NCBI RefSeq assembly: GCF_000576555.1
Contig: NZ_CP007145.1
Coordinates: 3,162,001 to 3,226,000 of the forward strand
Reading direction: 5' to 3'
DNA length: 64,000 nt
From: Hymenobacter swuensis DY53
GTDB taxonomy: Bacteria; Bacteroidota; Bacteroidia; Cytophagales; Hymenobacteraceae
Translations under genes and position numbers: made by a program
The notes under the pieces: model-generated
The model's input: only the letters and a program-made list of their open reading frames with translations
Told to the model about the DNA's origin: nothing
The model's database searches: none
Part shown: positions 1 to 7,655 of the stretch, one piece after another
How the letters are laid out: each line of letters opens with the position of its first letter
Numbering within the stretch: the stretch's first letter is position 1

Positions 1-817
1 CCACAATGCCGGGGCCACCATTGAGCAACAGCTCGTGCGGGTACCAGTCGGCGGCCTTGGTGACGGGCGTGCCAGGCTCCACGGTAGGTCCCAGCATGCC
101 CCGGCGCGCCACCTGCATACCCAGCGCGTTGGCCACTACGGCCTGCTCGAAGCTGATTTTGCTGCCATCGGCAAAGCTGGTAACCATGCTCGGGTTCTGG
201 CCCCACTGGCGAGCAAAGCCTTCCTGAGTGGTAGGGTTGCGGTACGGGTCGTGCAGGCCTTTGATGTTGCCGCACAGTACCGGCGTAACGCCCAGTCCCT
301 TCACGAAGCGGGCCAGGTTCAGAGTCACGCCCGGCTGGTCGCCGTCGGACACGGTGTACACCACTCCGGCCCGGTCGGCGTACACTTTCAGAATTGGTCC
401 CACGGTACCATCCAGCTCGGCATTAAGCAGAATGATGTGCTTGCCGTGCCGAATGGCTTCCAGCACCACCCGGGCTCCGTGCTCCACGGCCCCGGTCACC
501 TCAATGATGGCCTCAATACCGGCGGCGCGGCTCAGCAGCAGGGCATCATCGGTAATAGCGGGGCGCCCCTGCTCCAGGCAGGCTTCCAACTGGGCCACGG
601 AGCCTACTTCCACCACATCCGTAACGCCGGCTTCGGCATAAATGGCGCGGGCTTTTTCGGGGGTGCGGTTGGCAATGGCCACCAGTTCCATACCGGGTAC
701 GTAGCGGCAAATCTGACGGGCTACTCCCCGGGCCATGAAGCCCGCGCCCACCATAGCCACCCGAATCGGGCGGCCTTCGCGCTGGCGCTGTTGTAAAGCA
801 GTATCAATGATGAGCAT
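1..817 (-). CDS. Homoserine-dehydrogenase-like NAD(P) oxidoreductase, partial (C-terminus off window)
   Basis: Read from the ATG at 817, the frame stays open to base 1, giving 272 residues without a stop. Residues 18-31 form a Rossmann nucleotide-binding turn (GAGFMA at 24-29). The rest resembles the predicted homoserine dehydrogenase-like family (COG4091 type), which usually ends in a SAF domain that would lie beyond the window. It is the last visible gene of the minus-strand run rfbF, SDR, RmlC-like epimerase, so a role in making a modified nucleotide sugar is inferred from context rather than homoserine metabolism. The family call is from remembered similarity; the substrate is unknown. 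Confidence 0.7.
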   Translation of the reverse strand, partial: MLIIDTALQQRQREGRPIRVAMVGAGFMARGVARQICRYVPGMELVAIANRTPEKARAIYAEAGVTDVVEVGSVAQLEACLEQGRPAITDDALLLSRAAGIEAIIEVTGAVEHGARVVLEAIRHGKHIILLNAELDGTVGPILKVYADRAGVVYTVSDGDQPGVTLNLARFVKGLGVTPVLCGNIKGLHDPYRNPTTQEGFARQWGQNPSMVTSFADGSKISFEQAVVANALGMQVARRGMLGPTVEPGTPVTKAADWYPHELLLNGGPGIV

Positions 818-819
818 CT

Positions 820-962
820 TGCAAGGAGTAACTGAGTGAAAGAGTAACTGAGTAAGGGATTGACTGAGTGAAAAACGGCTGATTAGCAGCGCACTTGCCT
901 GAAAGCCACGCATACTGTGCGCGCGGTCCAGGCAAATACTCCGGTACTCAGCTTACTCCGTT
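820..962. repeat. Type A intercistronic inverted repeat
   Basis: The gap between the oxidoreductase and the RmlC-like gene is filled by iterations of a GAGTAACTGAGT-like word on the left. A complementary ACTCAGCTTACTCC word lies on the right, with one base inserted. It resembles the elements at 2667-2769, 4718-4837 and 51662-51776 in style and position. Confidence 0.5.
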
Positions 963-963
963 A

Positions 964-1512
964 CTATACCGGCTCGGGTACCCGCAGGTAGAAGTCGGGG
1001 TGATGCTGGTCCTTCTCTGAAATGAGCAGGGGCTCAAAGGGCCACTGAATCCCGATGGCCGGATCGTTCCAGCGCAGCCCCCGCTCATGGCCGGGCGCAT
1101 ACTTAGCCGATACCTGGTAGCACACATCCGTATTATCCTGCAGCGTGAGGAAGCCGTGGGCGAAGCGGCCGGGCACAAACAGCATCCGGAACGAGTCGGC
1201 GGTCAGCTCTACGCCCAGCCACTGCCCGTACGTGGGCGACTCTTCCCGTAGGTCCACAATCACATCGAGAATGGAGCCGCGGGTGCAGCGCACCAGCTTG
1301 GTTTCCTCGTGGGGCGAGAGTTGAAAGTGCATGCCGCGCAGTGTGCCCCGGTGCGGATTGGAGGAGACATTGGCCTGCAGGGGCGGCATGAGAATGCCGT
1401 GCGCGGCAAACTCGTCTTCGCACCAGGAACGGGCAAAAAAGCCGCGCTCATCAGCCATACGGTCGACGTCGATGATGAAAGCGCCGGGCAGCTCGGTTTC
1501 GGTGAAAATCAT
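964..1512 (-). CDS. rfbC: RmlC-type dTDP-4-dehydrorhamnose 3,5-epimerase family protein
   Basis: This 182-residue protein has the usual RmlC length. It carries the family signature R-G-T-L-R-G-M-H with the catalytic base His62, and the active-site tyrosines fall at Tyr132 and Tyr138, close to classical RmlC numbering. These enzymes epimerise C3 and C5 of 4-keto-6-deoxy sugar nucleotides in the cytoplasm. No RmlA, B or D is visible; the neighbour is a glucose-1-phosphate cytidylyltransferase (rfbF). The real substrate may therefore be a CDP-linked 4-keto sugar rather than dTDP-rhamnose precursors (inference). It starts 57 bases after the upstream SDR gene, in an apparent operon. Confidence 0.85.
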   Translation of the reverse strand: MIFTETELPGAFIIDVDRMADERGFFARSWCEDEFAAHGILMPPLQANVSSNPHRGTLRGMHFQLSPHEETKLVRCTRGSILDVIVDLREESPTYGQWLGVELTADSFRMLFVPGRFAHGFLTLQDNTDVCYQVSAKYAPGHERGLRWNDPAIGIQWPFEPLLISEKDQHHPDFYLRVPEPV

Positions 1513-1569
1513 GGATAGTGGCGGTTAAGGTTGATAGAACGGTGGGGACAGGTCAGGGAGAAGAGAAAG

Positions 1570-2664
1570 TCAGGCCCCAACGGGCACCGGCACCCCCAGC
1601 GGCCGGGCGCTAACGGTGCGTACCCAGCTCAGGTCGTCGCCCAGCTCGTGCGTATCGCGCAGGCTGGTGAGTACCCGCAGGCGCATCAGCTCCGACGACC
1701 GGAAGGCGGCATCCCGGAAGTTCATGCGCAGCAGACCGTCACGCAGTTCGACAATGGCATCGGTGAGGGTGCGGCGGGGCTGGTGAGCCGGGGCCAGCTC
1801 CTGGTACAGGCTAAAATCGACGCGGTAGGAACGTTTATCCGGCGGCGCATCGGTGTTGAGGCTCACGCGGGTGCCGGGCAGGGCGTCGGCTACAGCGTAG
1901 GCCAGGTCGCGCACCTGGTAGTTCCATTGGTCGGAACCAGTGTTTACGGCCAGGAAAGTGCCACCCACTTCGGCCGGGCGGCCAATGGCCCACTCGATAG
2001 CACGGGCCATATCCTGCACATGAATGAGGGGCCGCCAGGGCGTACCGTCGCTCAGAATGCTGATTTCGCCGGCGGCCACGGCTCCGGCCACAAAGTCATT
2101 TACCACCAGGTCCAGCCGCAGCCGGTCACTCCAGCCGCAGGCCGTGGCAAAGCGCAGGCAGGTTACCAGAAAGTTCTCATCGGCCAGCGGGCGCAGGTCC
2201 TGCTCACTCAGCACTTTAGAGCGGGCGTAGGCCGTAAGGGGGTTCAGCTGCGAGCTTTCGGTTTTGGCCCCTTCGCCCCCGGCTCCGTACATGCTGCACG
2301 AAGAGGCAAATATAAAACTGCTCACGCCGGCGGCTTTGGCCTGGCGAGCCAGTTCAATATTGGCGCGATAGTTTACGTCCAGGGTGGCTTCCTCGTAGGT
2401 CTGGCCCATGGGGTCGTTGCTGATGGCAGCCAGGCTCACCACGGCATCAATGCCCTCCAACAAACCGGCCGGCAGGTAGCGTACGTCCCCGAAGATCTGG
2501 CGGTCCAGCCGCGACTCGGGCAGCCGCTGCGCGCCGGTCAGGCAATGTGCAAAGTAGCCCATGTCGTAGCCGATGAGTTCAGCCTGCGGAAACTGCTGGC
2601 GCAGGTGGCGCACCACGCCGGGCCCCACGTAGCCCATATTACCCGTAATTAGAATGCGTTGCAT
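1570..2664 (-). CDS. NAD-dependent epimerase/dehydratase (extended SDR), nucleotide-sugar type
   Basis: This 364-residue extended short-chain dehydrogenase has an N-terminal NAD(P)-binding motif T-G-N-M-G-Y-V-G (7-14), a serine-rich stretch at 121-123 and the catalytic pair Tyr146/Lys150 (Y-A-R-S-K). Such proteins epimerise, dehydrate or reduce nucleotide sugars. Lying directly after rfbF, it probably acts on CDP-glucose or a product of it. It could be a CDP-glucose 4,6-dehydratase-like or a 4-keto reductase/epimerase; the sequence alone does not decide. The start ATG at 2664 lies just upstream of the glycine motif, leaving no spare N-terminus. Confidence 0.8.
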   Translation of the reverse strand: MQRILITGNMGYVGPGVVRHLRQQFPQAELIGYDMGYFAHCLTGAQRLPESRLDRQIFGDVRYLPAGLLEGIDAVVSLAAISNDPMGQTYEEATLDVNYRANIELARQAKAAGVSSFIFASSCSMYGAGGEGAKTESSQLNPLTAYARSKVLSEQDLRPLADENFLVTCLRFATACGWSDRLRLDLVVNDFVAGAVAAGEISILSDGTPWRPLIHVQDMARAIEWAIGRPAEVGGTFLAVNTGSDQWNYQVRDLAYAVADALPGTRVSLNTDAPPDKRSYRVDFSLYQELAPAHQPRRTLTDAIVELRDGLLRMNFRDAAFRSSELMRLRVLTSLRDTHELGDDLSWVRTVSARPLGVPVPVGA

Positions 2665-2666
2665 AC

Positions 2667-2769
2667 AGTGAAATGGTGAAGTGATGAAATGGTGAGTTTG
2701 ATGTTCGGTAGTGACTTAGCGCAGTTTGATCCGACAAAACGGCAAACTCACCACTTCACAAGTTCACCG
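2667..2769. repeat. Type A intercistronic inverted repeat
   Basis: A GTGAAATGGTGA-like repetitive tract ends in GGTGAGTTTG (2691-2700). Its exact complement CAAACTCACC stands at 2743-2752. The element fills the whole gap between rfbF and the SDR gene, so the polycistronic mRNA would carry a hairpin here. Confidence 0.6.
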
Positions 2770-2770
2770 T

Positions 2771-3664
2771 TCAGTCGGCAGGCATGATGGTGGGGGCGGC
2801 TACGCGCTCCGTGGGCGGGGCCACCAGCGGGGAGGCCAGGATTTCGGCCAGCACGGGGTCAGGCTCAATGGGTTCGGGGGCGTTATCCCACACTTTCCAT
2901 TTGGCCCTGCCCTGTTGCCACATTTCTTCCAGCATGTTTTTGTCGCGCAGGGTATCCATGGGCTGCCAGAAACCGGTATGCCGGAACGCGGCTAAGTGGC
3001 CTTCGGCGGCCAGGCGCTCCAGCGGCGCCTTTTCCCACACGGTATCGTCATCTGCAATGTAGTCGAGCACTTCCGGCTCCAGCACGAAGAAGCCCCCGTT
3101 GATCCAGGGCGTTTCGCCGCCTTCGGGCTTTTCGGTGAAGCTACCTACCATGTTGCTGGTATCGGCGAGGTTGAAGACGCCGAAGCGGCCGGGTTGGCGC
3201 ACGGCCGTGAGCGTGGCCAGCGCGCCCTGCTGCCGGTGGTAGCGCACAGCCGCCCGAATATCCACGTCCCCTACCCCGTCGCCGTAGGTCAGGCAGAACG
3301 GCTCGCCGGGCGTCAGGTAGTCGCGCACCCGGCGCAAACGGCCGCCGGTCATGGTTTCCTGGCCGGTATCTACCAGCGTCACGGTCCAGGGCTCGGCGTG
3401 GTTCCGGTGAATCTGCATTTCGTTACGGTCCATACGGAACGTTACATCGGAGTTGTGCAGAAAATAGTCGGAAAAGTACTGCTTGATCATGTGACCCTTG
3501 TAGCCGCAGCACACCACAAAATCCCGGATGCCATGATGGGCATAGATTTTCATAATGTGCCATAGAATAGGCTTACCGCCTACTTCTACCATGGGTTTGG
3601 GCCGTACGCCGCTTTCCTCGCTGATGCGGGTGCCGTAGCCACCTGCCAGAATCACTGCTTTCAT
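2771..3664 (-). CDS. rfbF: Glucose-1-phosphate cytidylyltransferase
   Basis: This 297-residue nucleotidyltransferase opens with the pyrophosphorylase motif LAGGYGTRI (6-14), followed by the R-P-K-P-M-V segment typical of RfbF. It makes CDP-glucose from CTP and glucose-1-phosphate, the entry step for CDP-linked deoxy and dideoxy sugars of O-antigens. The length is slightly above the usual ~257 residues because of a C-terminal proline-rich tail. The gene heads the minus-strand run rfbF, SDR, RmlC-like epimerase, oxidoreductase and has a candidate promoter at 3763-3792. CDP-glucose 4,6-dehydratase (rfbG) is not clearly identified inside the window. Confidence 0.92.
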   Translation of the reverse strand: MKAVILAGGYGTRISEESGVRPKPMVEVGGKPILWHIMKIYAHHGIRDFVVCCGYKGHMIKQYFSDYFLHNSDVTFRMDRNEMQIHRNHAEPWTVTLVDTGQETMTGGRLRRVRDYLTPGEPFCLTYGDGVGDVDIRAAVRYHRQQGALATLTAVRQPGRFGVFNLADTSNMVGSFTEKPEGGETPWINGGFFVLEPEVLDYIADDDTVWEKAPLERLAAEGHLAAFRHTGFWQPMDTLRDKNMLEEMWQQGRAKWKVWDNAPEPIEPDPVLAEILASPLVAPPTERVAAPTIMPAD

Positions 3665-3762
3665 AGGGGTCAGGGTTGGGGAAAGACTATACCAAAGAGA
3701 GAAGTCCGTGAGAAGAGCCCCAGGCAGCTTTTACGCTCCTATCTGGTTGGGCGAAAGTTTCA

Positions 3763-3792
3763 GAAATATAGAGTTTATTATAATCTTGTCAA
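3763..3792 (-). promoter_or_regulatory. Candidate promoter of the rfbF operon
   Basis: On the minus strand TTGACA (3792 to 3787) is followed by TATATTTC (3770 to 3763). This gives TTG-N19-TAnnTTTC, one mismatch from the Bacteroidota consensus TTTG-N19-21-TAnnTTTG. The predicted start is near 3756, about 90 bases before the rfbF ATG. The surrounding DNA is strongly AT-rich and holds a perfect 11-bp inverted repeat, 3777-3787 / 3829-3839. Confidence 0.4.
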
Positions 3793-3931
3793 TATTTTTT
3801 ATTACTATTTTTTAAAATATTTAAACATAAGATTATAATTATCCTGTTACATTTTACACATACAGCCACCGCCCATCACAGATGGGAGGACAGATTAAAC
3901 AGCAGGCGGTGGGTTGGGAAGCGTGGTACCG

Positions 3932-4717
3932 CTAAGCGGTGGCACGGGGCGCGGGCCGGCCGACCAGCTGGGCGGCAGCCCGGCGGGTCAGCAGGTACAG
4001 AAAGCGGGAATTAGTAATCAGGTAGCGCCGCCACAACCGGCGCGGCTCCAGCCACAGGCGGTAGGCCCATTCCAGCCACAACCGCCGAGCCCAAGCGGGC
4101 AGGCGGTTTTCCAGGCCGGCATACACCGGAAACGCCTGGCCCACGCCCAGCATACAGGCCCGGATCTGGCCGCGGTGGGCAGCCATCCACCGCTCCTGCC
4201 GGGGGCAGCCCAGGGCTACGAACAGCAAATCGGGGTCGGCGGCGTTGATGGCGGCTACTTCGGCGGCATCCTCGGCGGGCGTGAGTGGGCGAAACGGCGG
4301 CGAGCAGGTACCCGCAACGCGCAGGGTGGGCAGTTCGCGCCGGGCCCGGGCTACCATGGCCTGCAATACGTCTTCGGTGGTACCATAAAAGTACACCGAC
4401 TGCCCGCTGGCGGCGGCGGCTTCTAGCAAAGCGGGCAACAAATCCATACCTGCTACCCGGGGCTGCGGAGCCGCATGCCCGGAGTTCAGCCACTGTACTG
4501 CAGCCGCTACCGGGCTGCCATCAGGGGCTACCAGTGCGGCCTCTTTCAGGATCTGCCGGAAACCGGCATCCTGCTGCGCCTCCACCACCATATGCACGTT
4601 GGCAAAGCAGACGTAGGCCGAAGTACGCATAGCCCCCAGCTTCAGAATAGCCGCCACGAACTCCGCCGGCGACCCAGTCGAAATCCACGAATCCAGAACG
4701 GGCAGCTTGGGCAGCAT
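3932..4717 (-). CDS. WecG/TagA/CpsF family glycosyltransferase
   Basis: This 261-residue protein carries the family signatures: the AP-D-G-S-P acceptor segment, the RVAGMDL motif, and G-C-P-R-Q-E followed by W-M. The group transfers ManNAcA-, ManNAc- or glucose-type residues to a polyprenyl-pyrophosphate-linked sugar on the cytoplasmic face of the inner membrane. The C-terminal third is rich in Arg, Trp and Leu, consistent with membrane association. It directly follows the polyprenyl glycosylphosphotransferase gene (4839-6242), so it probably adds the second sugar of the repeat unit. The donor sugar cannot be read from sequence. Confidence 0.88.
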   Translation of the reverse strand: MLPKLPVLDSWISTGSPAEFVAAILKLGAMRTSAYVCFANVHMVVEAQQDAGFRQILKEAALVAPDGSPVAAAVQWLNSGHAAPQPRVAGMDLLPALLEAAAASGQSVYFYGTTEDVLQAMVARARRELPTLRVAGTCSPPFRPLTPAEDAAEVAAINAADPDLLFVALGCPRQERWMAAHRGQIRACMLGVGQAFPVYAGLENRLPAWARRLWLEWAYRLWLEPRRLWRRYLITNSRFLYLLTRRAAAQLVGRPAPRATA

Positions 4718-4837
4718 GGGTGAAATGGTGAGGTGGTGAATCTGTGAAGTAGCGAGGTGATAAGGTGGTGAGTTTGCTGGTACGAACTGCGCGCATTAGA
4801 ACGACAACTCACCATTTTACAAATTCACCACCTCACC
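4718..4837. repeat. Type A intercistronic inverted repeat
   Basis: GGTGAGGTGGTGAAT (4727-4741) has its exact 15-base complement at 4823-4837, and an inner pair GGTGAGTT (4767-4774) / AACTCACC (4806-4813) nests inside. The whole gap between the two glycan genes can fold into one long hairpin. It has no T-tract, so it is not an obvious terminator. Confidence 0.65.
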
Positions 4838-4838
4838 G

Positions 4839-6242
4839 CTAATAGGCGTTTTTCTCGCCGCGTACCATATTCCAGACGGTGAGGAAGATGATTTTCATAT
4901 CCAGCCCAAACGACCAGTTCTCCACGTACTTCAGGTCATATTCTACCCGCTTTTCCATGGTGCCGGCCTCCCGGGTTTCGCCCCGGAAGCCGTTCACCTG
5001 CGCGTAGCCCGTAATGCCGGGCGTCACAGCATGGCGCATCTGGTAGGTGCGGATGTGCTTGCTGTATTCTTCCAGTTGCGAAATCATATTGGGCCGGGGG
5101 CCTACTACGGACATGTGGCCCAATAGCACGTTAAAGAACTGGGGAAGTTCATCAAGGTTGTACTTGCGCAGGTACTGCCCCACGCGGGTGATGCGGGCGT
5201 CGCCTTTGGTGGCCTGCAGCTCGTTCTGGCCGTGGTTGATGCGCATGGTACGCAGTTTGAAGCATGGGAACAGCTGGTTACGCTTGCCGGGGCGCATCTG
5301 CCGGAAGAATACCGGGCCCGGCGAATCCAGCTTGATCAGGGCGGCCAGCACCGTGAGGACCACCGGAAAAATCAGAAGAATAACCGCCAGGGAAAAGATG
5401 ATATCAAACACCCGCTTTACAGCCAGGTTGGCCCGGATACCCAGCGGCTCATGCCGGATGGTGAGAATAGGCAGATGGTCGTAGAAGTAAACGTTCACGT
5501 CTTTGCGGACGGTACCGCGAAAATCAGGTACGATACGAAAGGAAAGGAAATGGTCGTCGGCGAAGCGGGACAGGTCTTCGATGAGCTGCCGCCGGTCGAG
5601 GGGCATGGCGAAGTAGATTTCATCCACCTGCTCGTGCAGGCAATAGTTCTTTAGCTCGGCCAGACGGCCGCGGACCAACGGGCGCAGCTCGGCGGGCAGC
5701 GTGTGGGGCGTATCGGTGAAGAAACCCATAAACTGGTTGGCAATCGGGTCGTGCGACTCCAGAAAGCGGTACAGCTCCTGACCGCTGGGGCCACTGCCCA
5801 GAATCACGAAACGGCTGTGGGGCCGGGCCAGATGACGGTGGTAAGTGCGGTACAGAAACGTCATCAGGAACCGCCCCGCCACCACGGCCGTCACCGAGAA
5901 GGCGTACACAGCAAACAGATACCGGGCAGGCGGCCAGTAAAGCTCCAGCAGCAGAATGGTAAGCAGTACCACTCCGGCATGCAGCACGAAGGTGCGTATG
6001 AGGTAAAGCAGCTTTTCGGGGTAGGTAATCAGCCGGTCAGTACGGTAGATATTGGCGAACTGCCCCGAGAGAATCCACCAGAGCAGCGCAAAAATGACGT
6101 AGAAAAAGGGATAGTAGCCCCCAAAATGCCAGTCACCCAGCTGTTGGAAGCCGGCCAGCCGGAAAGCCCCGAAAATGAGCAGCACATCGGCCAGCGGCAG
6201 AATGATGCGGGAAGTATCAGTGTAGTGCCGGTAACGTTCCAT
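4839..6242 (-). CDS. Undecaprenyl-phosphate sugar-1-phosphate transferase (WcaJ-like)
   Basis: This 467-residue membrane protein has about four N-terminal transmembrane segments (roughly residues 12-120), a CoA-binding-like Rossmann region (V-I-L-G-S-G-P-S-G near 145-155), one more membrane segment, and the C-terminal bacterial sugar transferase domain. Domain hallmarks are C-F-K-L-R-T-M, L-D-E-L-P-Q-F-F-N and M-S-V-V-G-P-R-P. It transfers a hexose-1-phosphate to undecaprenyl phosphate and so starts exopolysaccharide or O-antigen repeat-unit synthesis. It is first in the minus-strand cluster, upstream of the WecG-like gene. The primed sugar (glucose, galactose or another) is not determined by sequence. 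Confidence 0.92.
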   Translation of the reverse strand: MERYRHYTDTSRIILPLADVLLIFGAFRLAGFQQLGDWHFGGYYPFFYVIFALLWWILSGQFANIYRTDRLITYPEKLLYLIRTFVLHAGVVLLTILLLELYWPPARYLFAVYAFSVTAVVAGRFLMTFLYRTYHRHLARPHSRFVILGSGPSGQELYRFLESHDPIANQFMGFFTDTPHTLPAELRPLVRGRLAELKNYCLHEQVDEIYFAMPLDRRQLIEDLSRFADDHFLSFRIVPDFRGTVRKDVNVYFYDHLPILTIRHEPLGIRANLAVKRVFDIIFSLAVILLIFPVVLTVLAALIKLDSPGPVFFRQMRPGKRNQLFPCFKLRTMRINHGQNELQATKGDARITRVGQYLRKYNLDELPQFFNVLLGHMSVVGPRPNMISQLEEYSKHIRTYQMRHAVTPGITGYAQVNGFRGETREAGTMEKRVEYDLKYVENWSFGLDMKIIFLTVWNMVRGEKNAY

Positions 6243-6493
6243 GTGGCAGGGAGTGAGATGTGCGCAGGAAACTCAGACAGAACGGGTGGGGACAGATCAG
6301 AGCGTAGCAACTTTCGTCTCCACAAAGGAAGCATTATTTATGTTTTAAACAATAATTTATATGACTATTTAAAATATAAATTCTAAAATAAATTAAAAAG
6401 ATTCTGTTTTAAATTCAGCAATTGGACACCAAAACCCCGCTCTTTTAGCACAGAAAGCGGGTTTTGCAGCTATACTCAGCCATGCGCAGCTGC

Positions 6494-6655
6494 CTACTTC
6501 CAGCGGCTGAAAAACTGATCGAACTGCTCCCGGTGTCCGTAGCTGACGGGGATGGTCACGTTCTGGATAGGCAGCTTGCCACGCATAACGGCCGTAATGT
6601 GGTGGAGCTCCACGATGAAGGAGCGGTGGGTGCGCATGAACTGTGAGAAAGTGAT
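6494..6655 (-). pseudogene. LytTR DNA-binding domain remnant (C-terminal half)
   Basis: Translating the minus strand from about 6655 to the stop at 6494-6496 gives a typical LytTR ending: F-M-R-T-H-R-S-F-I-V, then V-M-R-G-K-L-P-I, then I-P-V-S-Y-G-H-R, then F-F-S-R-W-K. Only about 53 residues remain of a ~100-residue domain. A stop lies just upstream, and no receiver domain or N-terminal LytTR half is seen further up. It is read as a degraded LytTR response regulator, or at best a tiny gene starting at the internal Met near 6638. Confidence 0.7.
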
Positions 6656-6660
6656 AAACC

Positions 6661-6982
6661 TGCACCCTTTCGATTACGACTTACGACGCCAATGTACCAG
6701 TGACATATACTTACCCCAATCTTACTAGGCAAACGAAGCTCGGATGCTTCACGGCAAGGCGCTACTCACCCGGCCTAATGATGTCACCGCTATTGCCCGC
6801 CTCTCACGCGCAATGAAACACAGGCTTAGCATTATAGTATAAAAAGCTGCTGAGAAAATCGGACAGCAAGCCTACTGCTTCGGTCAAAATGAATAACCGG
6901 CTAATATCCTGAAAATCAATTACCATAGCTATTATTCACTATAATTCAACCCGATACACTAACGTTTTAACGAGCTTTTATG
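6661..6982. other. Non-coding stretch upstream of the candidate small RNA
   Basis: About 320 bases without a credible reading frame. It is moderately AT-rich toward the right end. No repeat of the window's families or RNA gene was recognised. It may hold the promoter of the structured RNA at 6992-7081. Confidence 0.4.
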
Positions 6983-6991
6983 TAGTTTCGC

Positions 6992-7081
6992 CTTGCCGAT
7001 TGGTTACAGGTGTGTGTCTGTCGGCAAGAGCTGCACCTATTGCAATACAAAGGCCCCGACTGACGAGTCGGGGCCTTTTTT
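6992..7081 (+). ncRNA. Candidate structured small RNA (H-type pseudoknot plus terminator)
   Basis: CTTGCCGA (6992-6999) pairs perfectly with TCGGCAAG (7021-7028). In the loop, AGGTGT (7008-7013) can pair with GCACCT just after the stem (7033-7038; five Watson-Crick pairs and one wobble), which makes an H-type pseudoknot. A strong intrinsic terminator follows (7051-7081). A -7-like box TAGTTTCG lies at 6983-6990 but is too close to give the full 5' stem, so the start site is uncertain. Fur downstream has its own promoter, so this looks like an independent transcript. No known RNA family was recognised. Confidence 0.45.
7051..7081 (+). terminator. Intrinsic terminator of the candidate small RNA
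   Basis: A perfect 11-bp stem (7051-7061 / 7066-7076) with loop GACG is followed by a T-tract to 7081. It stands before fur and behind no recognised protein gene, so it must end a short plus-strand RNA. Confidence 0.85.
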
Positions 7082-7130
7082 ATGGTGTTGCCGCCTTCAC
7101 TAGGGCGTTATCCGGCCGGCGTATTCCGCG

Positions 7131-7138
7131 TATCTTTG
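7131..7138 (+). promoter_or_regulatory. -7 promoter element of the Fur-family gene
   Basis: TATCTTTG is an exact match to the TAnnTTTG element of Bacteroidota sigma-ABfr promoters. A weak -33 (TTA at 7108-7110) lies 20 bases upstream. The start codon is only 8 bases after the element, so the mRNA should be leaderless or nearly so. Confidence 0.6.
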
Positions 7139-7145
7139 TCTTTCT

Positions 7146-7571
7146 ATGGCAAGCCCCGACCGTATTTCCCAGACACTTACCCACCACAAACTGCGCCACA
7201 CGCCGGTGCGGCGGGCAGTATTACAGGTGCTGTCCAGCTCTCCGTTTGCGCTTTCGGGCCATGAAGTAGAACAGCAGATTAGCAGTGAGGTGGATCGGAT
7301 TACCCTCTACCGCACCTTAAAAACCTTTGAGGAAAGCGGCCTGATTCACCGCGTTATTGATACCAGCGATACGGTACGCTATGCGGCCTGCTCCATTGAG
7401 TGTAGTGTGCAGGCCCACTTTGATAACCACGTACACTTTAAGTGCACTAACTGCCAGCATATTTACTGCCTTAACCAGGTAGCCATTCCGGCTGTGGCAC
7501 TGCCCCCTGGTTTCGAGGCTGATACGCGCGACTACCTGTTGGCGGGCGTGTGCCGGGAGTGCAAGGAGTAG
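7146..7571 (+). CDS. Fur family transcriptional regulator
   Basis: This 141-residue protein has an N-terminal winged helix (roughly 10-75) with the recognition segment around R-I-T-L-Y-R-T-L (51-58). The C-terminal dimerisation and metal domain carries His95/His97 and two CxxC pairs (Cys100/Cys103 and Cys136/Cys139) that bind structural zinc. Family members repress iron, zinc or peroxide genes as metal-loaded dimers. The HHDHxH region typical of iron Fur is shortened to H-V-H-F, so a Zur- or PerR-like role is possible. It is monocistronic: the start is fixed by the TATCTTTG box, and the gene ends at a bidirectional terminator. Confidence 0.88.
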   Translation: MASPDRISQTLTHHKLRHTPVRRAVLQVLSSSPFALSGHEVEQQISSEVDRITLYRTLKTFEESGLIHRVIDTSDTVRYAACSIECSVQAHFDNHVHFKCTNCQHIYCLNQVAIPAVALPPGFEADTRDYLLAGVCRECKE

Positions 7572-7597
7572 CGGGCCCGTTACAGGATGGGTTAGCT

Positions 7598-7650
7598 GAG
7601 AAGAACAGCCGCCCCGAGTTGGTAACCGACTCGGGGCGGCTGTTCTTCTC
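7598..7650. terminator. Bidirectional terminator between fur and the GH32 gene
   Basis: A perfect 22-bp inverted repeat (7598-7619 / 7629-7650) with a nine-base loop separates two converging genes. The GC core is flanked by GAGAAGAACA / TGTTCTTCTC, giving A/T-biased ends on both strands. Confidence 0.85.
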
Positions 7651-7655
7651 AACTG

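Noticed and set aside
6393..6665. 90-codon minus-strand frame over the LytTR remnant
   Set aside because: It is in a different frame from the recognisable LytTR sequence and has no protein-like features.
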